NCBI GenBank assembly: GCA_003313425.1
Contig: NHZP01000013.1
Span: 372,001 to 436,000, forward strand
DNA: 64,000 nt
Origin: Pseudopyrenochaeta lycopersici
Lineage: Eukaryota; Ascomycota; Dothideomycetes; Pleosporales; Pseudopyrenochaetaceae
Direction of reading: 5' to 3'
In this document: positions 57,233 to 64,000 of the stretch, piece after piece
How the letters are laid out: each line of letters starts with the position of its first letter
How positions within the stretch are numbered: the first letter of the stretch is position 1
Notes under the pieces: generated by a model
Told to the model about the DNA's origin: nothing
Database searches by the model: none
The model's input: only the letters and a program-made list of their open reading frames with translations
Program-made: the position numbers and the translations under genes

Positions 57233-60200
57233 TCAGTCATCGTCTTCGCCAGATTCCTCCTCATCCTCCTCTCTCCTTTTTTGCTCTCGCTTCTTTCGGT
57301 CCCCCTTCTTACCCTTCAGTTCCTTTTCCCAGAGCCTGTTTGCATAGTCTTTCTCGAGATTGGGGAACACAATATCGAAGACTTCCTTGTACCATGATAC
57401 TGGGCGGCCTTCGATGCCTTCTTTGATGTTCTAATACACGTTAGTCATCATGTAATGAGATTCGACGCCAAATGTACATACCTCAGGCAGTTCAAGCCAA
57501 TCACTCATATTGTCGTGTGGGAAGATGACTGTTTTTGCGCCAGCTCGTCTTGCAGCCACCGTCTTTTCTCTCAATCCACCAATTCTTAGCACCTTGCCAG
57601 TCAAAGTGAGCTCGCCTGTCATAGCAACATCGTCTCTAATCTTTGTGTCCAATGCCAAACTGAGCATGCTTGTTGCCATTGTAATACCAGCACTGGGTCC
57701 ATCCTTTGGCGTCGCGCCCTCCGGACAATGGAGATGTATCCTTGCGTGCTCAAAGAATTTGTTCTTGGGATATTCGCGGGCAAGAATGCTCTTGGCGAAG
57801 GAATAGGCTACACCTGTGGACTCCTTCATAACATCGCGCAGAGAGCCAGTGCGCTCAAGACCGGGCGTTGAAGATGCTGATAGAGAGTTCTGGATAATCG
57901 ATTCAATGTAGAGAGCTGAACCGCCCATGGAGGTCCATGCTAAGCCCATGGCAACGCCCGGAGGTGTAAAGTCGTACAATCGATCCGAGGTAAACACAGG
58001 TGGACCGACGTAGTCTTTCAGGTTATCCTTCGTGATAGACACATGCACAGTGTCTGGGACCTTGAGAGCAACACGAGGCTTCTCGGTCGTCTGCTTCTCA
58101 ATATCTTGCGGGGTCTCCTCCAAGTTGGTCGTGTCCTTTTCCGCCTCTCTCTGTGCAGCTTTGCCCTCCTCCGTAAGCGCTTCAGCCTCAGGCAAAGCGT
58201 CCTCGCCGACATCTGTGACGATTTTTAGGGCTGACTTCCGGTACACTTTTTCAATGTGCTTTTTCAGGTTACGAACGCCAGACTCGCGGCAGTACTTGTT
58301 GATCAACTCGACGATTGCATCATTCTCGAGGATTACATCCGCATCTTTGAGGCCGCTCATCTCTTTCGCTGCGGGCGATAGATACTTCTCTGCAATAGCA
58401 ATCTTCTCGTCTGAAACGTAGCCAGACAATCGAATTACCTCCATACGGTCGAGAAGTGGTTGGGGGATAGTCTCGTCCATATTAGCTGTGCAAACGAACA
58501 GGACTTTTGACAAGTCGACCGGTACGTCCAGGTAGTGGTCCAAGAAGCTATTGTTCTGTTCTGGATCCAACAACTCCAACAGGGCGGATGCTGGATCACC
58601 GTGGTTGCTATTTCGACCAATCTTGTCAACTTCGTCAATCAAGACGAGCGGGTTCTCAGTCTGGCATTTCTTCAGCGCCTGGATGATGCGGCCAGGCAAT
58701 GCTCCGACATATGTTCTTCGATGGCCCTTGATTTCTGCTACGTCGTACATGCCACCGACGCTAAAGCGGTAATACTGGCGGTTCAATGCGCGAGCAATCG
58801 ACTTGCCGATCGAAGTCTTGCCCACACCCGGTGGGCCGACGAGGCAAAGGATCTTTCCCTCGACAGTGCCACGAAGCTTACCCACCGCAATAAATTCGAG
58901 GATCCTATCCTTGACGTCTTTCAGTCCATGGTGATCCTCGTCCAAGACCTCCCGCGCATGCTTGATACCAAAGTTCTCGGCGCTGCGCAGGCCCCAGGGT
59001 AGCTGTGTTAGCCAATCGAGATAGTTCCGTGTGACATTGAACTCTGATCCGTTTGGCTCAAGACCTTGGAGCTTGCTCATTTCTTCTTCGAACACCTTGC
59101 GGACGGCTTCGGGCATGGCAAGTTTACTGGCTTTCTCGTGAAACTTCTCAATCAGTTTGTCCTTGCCGTCTGATTCAATGCCAAGCTCGCGTTTGATGCC
59201 CTTCATCTGCTCCATCAACATGTACTCGCGATGCTTCTTGGTAACTCTTGCATTGACATCATCAGAGACCTTCTTCTGCAGCTCCGCACTGATCAATTCC
59301 TTTTTCAGCACTTCCAGGGCTTTGCTCAACCGCTTTTCAATGTCCATCTCCTCAAGGGCAGATTGCAGTTCATGCGACTCGGCCTGCGCTACTGCAGCCG
59401 CGAAATCTGCCAGTTTGACGGGGTCTTCGCCGACGTTCATGGTAGTGTGAACGGAGAACGTAGAGACGTGATCGCGAAATAGAGGATTGAGCAATGCAAC
59501 ACCCTTGAACGTATTCACAATCTCGTTGACCAGGACTTGGATCGTCTTGTTGGTCTTCACATCAAAGGGCTCCTCAACCATGTTTTCCACATCGGCAATA
59601 CTGACCTTGCGCCCTTTCAGGATGGCTGGGACCTGGCTATCTTGCAACGCCTTTGCATCGTCACCAGGCTCCTCAAAGCTTGCCACAACATCGCCCTTGG
59701 ACTGAGCTGGACCTGCGTCGCTAACCGCGGTCTCGCCGAGGGTGCTTTCTGCGACCGAAGCTTCCTCCTTCTCAGCCTTTGGTGAGGTGAGGCCCGTCAT
59801 CTTTATCCGACGGTGCGGGTAGAGGACGCATGTCATGGCAAAGTTGTCGTCGGCGCCAACCGGGAACGCGCTTGTGACCTGGCAGAAAGTGCCCACGTCG
59901 TAGACCTCACTCGGGTCGTGAATAACATCCTTGTCGGCAGCATCGTCCTTGAACATGAAGGCGCCGATGTACGGTTGCCCGCGCTTGACCATGTCTGCAA
60001 TTGCCTGCCCAACCTCTCTGTCTTTTATGGTGATGGCCTTGTAAAAACCCGGGAACAGGGGGCGCTTTACGAGCGGGATGGCCATGACCTGCGGATAGAC
60101 GTCTGGTATTGATGGCTTGACGAGCGACCTCTCGGCGCTCTTGCGCTTCTTACCACTGCCGTCGCCGCCCGATCCATCGCCGCCCGCTGCGCTGCCCCGT

Positions 60201-60568
60201 CCAGAGCCGGTTCGTGAGGGTAGAGGTTCCGACGGGTTGCTCTTGCCCTCGAGCTCTTCGGCTCTTTCCTGCTCTGTGGGCTTCTTCGACTCCGCCGTCT
60301 CCTCCTCTGCGGCTTCCTCCAGCGGTTCTGGCGGGGTCTTGGCGTCCTTGTCCTTTTCCTTGCGCCTGCTCAACGACGTGGAGAAGCTGCGGTATGCGCA
60401 CAGCGCGGCGGGCGGCGACTGGCACGGGTGGGGGACTCGCGCTACGAATGCTGCGGAGCACTGGGCAGGGAGAAAGCGGGATGAGGCTCTTGATGCAGCG
60501 GCTCGCGAGCCTGAGCGCGCAGCCTGGCGGAATGCTGCCCGCCACGGCAAGTTCTGGCCGTGAAGCAT
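57233..60568 (-). CDS. PIM1: Mitochondrial Lon protease
   Basis: Exons 57482..60568 and 57233..57430, with a 51-nt intron, code for 1094 residues. The start is the ATG at 60568, and the first 60 residues are Arg/Ala/Ser-rich, typical of matrix import. Domains in order: the LON substrate-binding region (about 180–480, with an acidic insert), the AAA+ module with Walker A GPPGVGKTS (Lys584) and Walker B LVLIDEVDK, then the protease domain with Ser959 in DGPSAG and Lys1002 in GGLREK as the catalytic dyad. Exon 2 supplies the conserved ending (NIKEGIEGRPVSWYKEVFDI) and an acidic-basic tail. Lon degrades oxidised matrix proteins and helps maintain mitochondrial DNA. Reading straight through the intron would give a false end at 57431. 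Confidence 0.95.
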
Positions 60569-61309
60569 ACTGGGCGGAGGGCAGGTGCAACCTCGGAAGG
60601 TGGCAGCAGGGTGTGTCGAGTGAATGGGCACTGCAGGTGCCTGGACAGCTCGTCAACACACACCGACGGTTGGATTGTAGTCGAAAACACGTCCAGAGAC
60701 AACCGAGCTGGTGCAGTCGTGGCGTGGTGGATTGCTCAGCAATCTTCCAAATCTCGACATCATCACGTCCAAGCTCTCGTGCTCTCGTCCGATAGCGCCG
60801 ATGGCAGAACCTCGGCAGCACCCACCGCCTCTGAACCCCTGCAGCTTCCTCCTTCCTCACTCAAAGCAAACTTCTCAAATACTTCACTGCATCTGTGAGC
60901 CGGTGTGAACTACAAAGGTGTGCCCACTTGGTCAATTCGAACTCACAATACATCGGTGCCGGGGACACAGAGCCACGACAGCCTTTCCAAAATCACAGCC
61001 AATCGCACCGTTGCTTGTCTTGCTTCCCGTGGTATATTACACGAGAATGATAGTTTGTACCTGCAACCTCACACTAACGTCATGATGTTCCACTGATCTC
61101 TACGGTCCGAATCAATTTCAACGCTAATACATGCCAATCTACGTGCAATGAGATCACTTGGACTCATGGATTATATGCTTCGCTGACCCATTTGTGCCGC
61201 CTCTGCTCTTGTTCTCGGCCTAGGTGTTGCTGTGAACGACCTTCTTTTTGCCCAACTGCAACTTTTGTGCCCAGTGGACTTTCCCACCTGAGTCAGCGAG
61301 ATCCGCAAT
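60569..61309. other. Intergenic, divergent promoters
   Basis: This interval separates the divergent Lon and MFS genes. Frames continuing upstream of Lon have no family resemblance. I see no extra gene. Confidence 0.5.
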
Positions 61310-63210
61310 ATGTCCATCCATTCATCCCTGAATGAAGACCAAGGTGAAATGCGCAGCAACTCGCACAGGCTCTAACCAAGGCTCCTATGTGCTAACCGCT
61401 TCAAAGCGAATCAACCTCGTAATCATGGATGGTCATTTTCATCTACAACTACACCACGTCAAGATCAACAACGGTTGGGCACATCTCCCCTTCAACGAAA
61501 GCCAGAAACACGCCTGAGAGACGGCAAAGAAGTTCAACTCCACACTTGGGGCGGGCCCGAAGACCCTGATAACCCGTGAGTCTTATTGCAATTAGCAAAT
61601 GCCTAAAAATAATCCGTCGCAAGGTTCAACTGGTCGCTAAAATACAAATGGATTCTCACCGTCACCATCTGCTTCATATCCATCTTGACGGGTCTGCCAG
61701 CTGGCTCGTATGGTGCCGGCAACGAGTATATGGCCAATCGCTTCAACGTCGAGAATGAGCCGTTTCCAAATCTTTACTGGGCAACTTGCAGCTGGAATGT
61801 TGGCGCCGCGCTGTTTCCACTCGTCTTCGTGCCTTTGACTGAGAATGCTGGTCGCATGCCCGGTTACTTTGTAAGTTACCAAAGTTTCTGATGCTCATCA
61901 GCCCTTCATACACCACTCACAGTAATTCAGGTAGCTTACATCATTTTCGAATTGTTCCTATTTGGCTCAGCGTTTGCAGACAATTTTGCCACTCTGGTTG
62001 TGACTCGGTTTTTTGGGGGCGGAGCATCGTCGGTCTCGATCAACATCGTCGGTGGTAGCATTTCCGATATCTGGAAAGGCGACAAGGCCCGCAGCTTGCC
62101 AATGTCACTGTTTGGGTTCACATCTGTTGCCGGTATTGCTCTTGGTCCATTTGTGGGAAGTGCTATTATCCAGATCCACAAGCCTGACGCTGGCCTGCAA
62201 TCGCCATGGCGCTGGTACGTACTTGCGCTCAGCCCAACTTGCTTCACTAACATTGTACCAGGATTTACTACATCCAAATCATTTACAATGCCGCCTTGAT
62301 CCCGATCTTCTGGTTCATTCTAAAAGAGACGCGCGGTGATGTGATCCTCAAACAACGTGCCAAAAAGATGCGCCGCGAAACCGGCCAAGAGATCTATGCC
62401 GAATCTGAACTCGAGAAGACATCAATTGCCAAAGAACTCAAAATCTCATTTATGCGACCGACCAGGATGTTGCTCACGGAACCTGTCGTCATATTTTTTA
62501 CGCTGTGGATCAGCTTCGCTTGGGGAATACTTTTCCTGTTCTTCTCGTCCGTTGTACAAACTTTTAGCGAAAGCTATGGTTTTGGAACATTTCAGACGGG
62601 CATGGTTCAACTTGCTATAACAGTCGGGGCTGTAATTGGCACAATCATCAATCCACTGCAAGACTGGTTATATCTTCGGACTGCAACCAAGAACAGGGAC
62701 CGTCCTGGTAAACCGATTCCAGAAGGCCGTTTGTACACGAGCATTCCGGGCTCTTTCCTCTTCACGGCTGGGCTTTTCCTTTACGGCTGGTCTTCGAGGC
62801 CCGACGTACACTGGATTGGCCCCGTAATTGGCGTGTGTATGGTTGGCATCGGTATCTATTCGATCTATATGGGAGTGGTAAACTACCTCACCGACGCGTA
62901 TGAAAAGTATGCTGCCTCCGCACTGTCCGCCGCGTCTCTCGGCCGTAACACTTTTGGTGCTTTCCTGCCTTTTGCCTCATATTCCTTGTTCAAGACTTTG
63001 GGCTTTGGTTGGGCTGGTAGCTTGCTTGGCTTCATAGGTCTAATTCTGAGTACTGTGCCTGTTGTTTTGCTTTTCAAAGGCCCGGAGATTCGCTCAAAGA
63101 GTCCGTTCATGCTAAATTCGACATTTGACGAAGAAGAGGCAACGGATCGTCGGAATAGTATGGGTAATCGCGGCGTGAATATCAGACAACCTGGAGGGCA
63201 AGCTGTGTAA
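61310..63210 (+). CDS. MFS transporter, DHA1-like
   Basis: Five exons, 61310..61343, 61464..61575, 61624..61870, 61931..62214 and 62262..63210, close to 541 residues. The 34-nt first exon (MSIHSSLNEDQ) and its 120-nt intron are the least certain part. They are chosen because the second exon has no in-frame ATG. The other introns are 48, 60 and 47 nt. The conserved lead WGGPEDPDNP–FNWSLKYKWIL before TM1, the LTGLPAGSYGAGNEY loop, and TM5-like GIALGPFVGS mark a fungal drug/polyamine-type antiporter. About twelve membrane segments are visible. The C-terminus is polar and cytosolic. The substrate is unknown. It is not close to the first MFS gene in sequence around the shared motifs, so a recent local duplication is unlikely. 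Confidence 0.85.
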
Positions 63211-63494
63211 CGTTAGAGAGTTTGGAAAGCATTATTCAAAATTTTCGGTATTCTTGTATGATGTATTTCTATATACATTCTTCATATGGGAGACCAGAAC
63301 TACGGGCGTGGCGGTGGTAAAAGATGGGTTCTAATCGTTCTAATCGTTCTAGGCAAAACTTTTCATGGATTGAAAACACTATCATCTTTACAATCCTGAA
63401 CATACTTTAGAGCAAGACCAAATCCAGAATCCTAGCATTCTGAAATACTAGAGTATCATAGAATTATTCACCACATTACAGTTCCATTGGAGAA

Positions 63495-64000
63495 TCAAAC
63501 CCAGACTGGTTTCAAGCCCCGCCGCATGCGCCTGGGAAATCCTTGCGGTTGTCCCAATCCAGCATTGCTCAAAGCTTGTTCAAGGATTTTAGACGCCGTG
63601 TTTGGCTCGACAGGAGCGGCATTCAAGAAACCGGCAGGATGCTCTACGACGGGCGCGGGCGCTGGCGCTGATTGTTCTTCAGCGGGTATTGGCGCAGGGA
63701 CAGCCTCAGGAGCGGCTTCCTCCTTTGGACCTTCCTCATCTTCTTCCCTCTCGTCTCCTTGCTTACCATTCCCCTCTTCCTCACCTTCTTCCTCATCATC
63801 ACTTTCTTCCTCGTCATCTTCGTTCTCCTCATTTTGTTCTGCCTCGCCTTCACCTTCCTGTTTATTATTATTCTCCTCCCCCTCTCCCTGCCTTTGCTTC
63901 TCAGCTTCCTGCTCTTGCTTTTGCTTCTCAGCTTCCTTCTCTTGCTTTTGCTTCTCAGCTTCCTTCTCTTGCTTTTGCTTCTCAGCTTCCTTCTCTTGCT
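63495..64000 (-). CDS. C-terminal part of an acidic repeat protein, truncated by window
   Basis: Only the last 168 or so codons are in the window; the gene continues beyond base 64000. From the edge inward the protein has tandem nine-residue units (KQKQEKEAE type), then a Glu/Asp-rich run (EDDEEESDDEEEGEEE region), a Pro/Ala-rich spacer (APAPAPVVEHP), and a basic end (GFPRRMRRGLKPVWV). The stop TGA is at 63495..63497. The composition suggests a nuclear or scaffold protein, but no family can be named from this part. Confidence 0.6.
   Translation of the reverse strand, partial: QEKEAEKQKQEKEAEKQKQEKEAEKQKQEQEAEKQRQGEGEENNNKQEGEGEAEQNEENEDDEEESDDEEEGEEEGNGKQGDEREEDEEGPKEEAAPEAVPAPIPAEEQSAPAPAPVVEHPAGFLNAAPVEPNTASKILEQALSNAGLGQPQGFPRRMRRGLKPVWV
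63870..64000. repeat. 27-bp coding minisatellite
   Basis: Nearly identical 27-base units (CTTCTCAGCTTCCTTCTCTTG plus CTTTTG) run head to tail from about 63,895 to the window edge. At least four copies are visible, one with a single-base change (TCCTGC for TCCTTC). On the minus strand each unit codes nine residues, so copy number can change without shifting frame. Confidence 0.8.

Noticed and set aside
57431..57481. Apparent end of Lon inside this segment
   Set aside because: The residues after LELPE do not fit Lon. The segment has GT–AG ends, and removing it restores the conserved C-terminus down to 57233.
63895..64000. CRISPR-like array from regular repeats
   Set aside because: The repeats are contiguous without spacers, lie in a coding frame and are in a eukaryotic genome.

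Overview
The window is nuclear DNA of a filamentous ascomycete. The signs are short GT–AG introns (about 43–80 nt, a few longer), uORF-bearing pyrimidine-rich leaders, and fungal families such as BBC1, a HOS3-type deacetylase, a DUF1774-type membrane protein and an ascomycete class II peroxidase. Overall style and gene content suggest a dothideomycete, perhaps Pleosporales; that is inference from memory of the families, not a database result. I rebuilt exon structures by hand from splice consensus, reading-frame closure and family conservation. All multi-exon models listed close in frame.

Layout. 0–4 kb: a ThDP-dependent acetolactate-synthase-like enzyme and an amidase-signature enzyme, tandem on the minus strand. 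4–12 kb: a gene-poor stretch with a small two-TM coiled-coil protein, an unrecognised 442-codon ORF and a decayed gene remnant. 12–26 kb: a housekeeping block with BBC1 (actin patch), RTR1/RPAP2 (Pol II CTD phosphatase) and a probable MRP51 (mitoribosome), then a long non-coding stretch leading into a coiled-coil protein. 26–36 kb: accessory functions, namely an MFS transporter, a tandem GFA/CENP-V-domain protein, a phosphoesterase-fold protein whose metal site is largely lost, and a secreted class II peroxidase. 36–47 kb: housekeeping again, with EMC4 (ER membrane insertion) divergent from a beta-adaptin, then a HOS3-type histone deacetylase, a DUF1774-type membrane protein and a secreted GH16-like hydrolase. 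47.7–51.3 kb: gene-free. 51–64 kb: a large atypical fungal kinase, mitochondrial Lon protease (PIM1), a second MFS transporter and the 3' end of an acidic repeat protein cut by the window edge.

The genes do not form one pathway. There is no polyketide, peptide or terpene synthase core, so the transporters and oxidoreductases are not evidence for a metabolite cluster. No tRNA, rRNA, CRISPR array or intact transposon was recognised. The least ordinary item is the intact phosphoesterase-like ORF at 31.2–32.1 kb, in which most metal-ligand motifs are replaced. Next are the orphan ORF at 8.3 kb, the decayed gene near 11 kb and a 27-bp coding minisatellite at the right edge.
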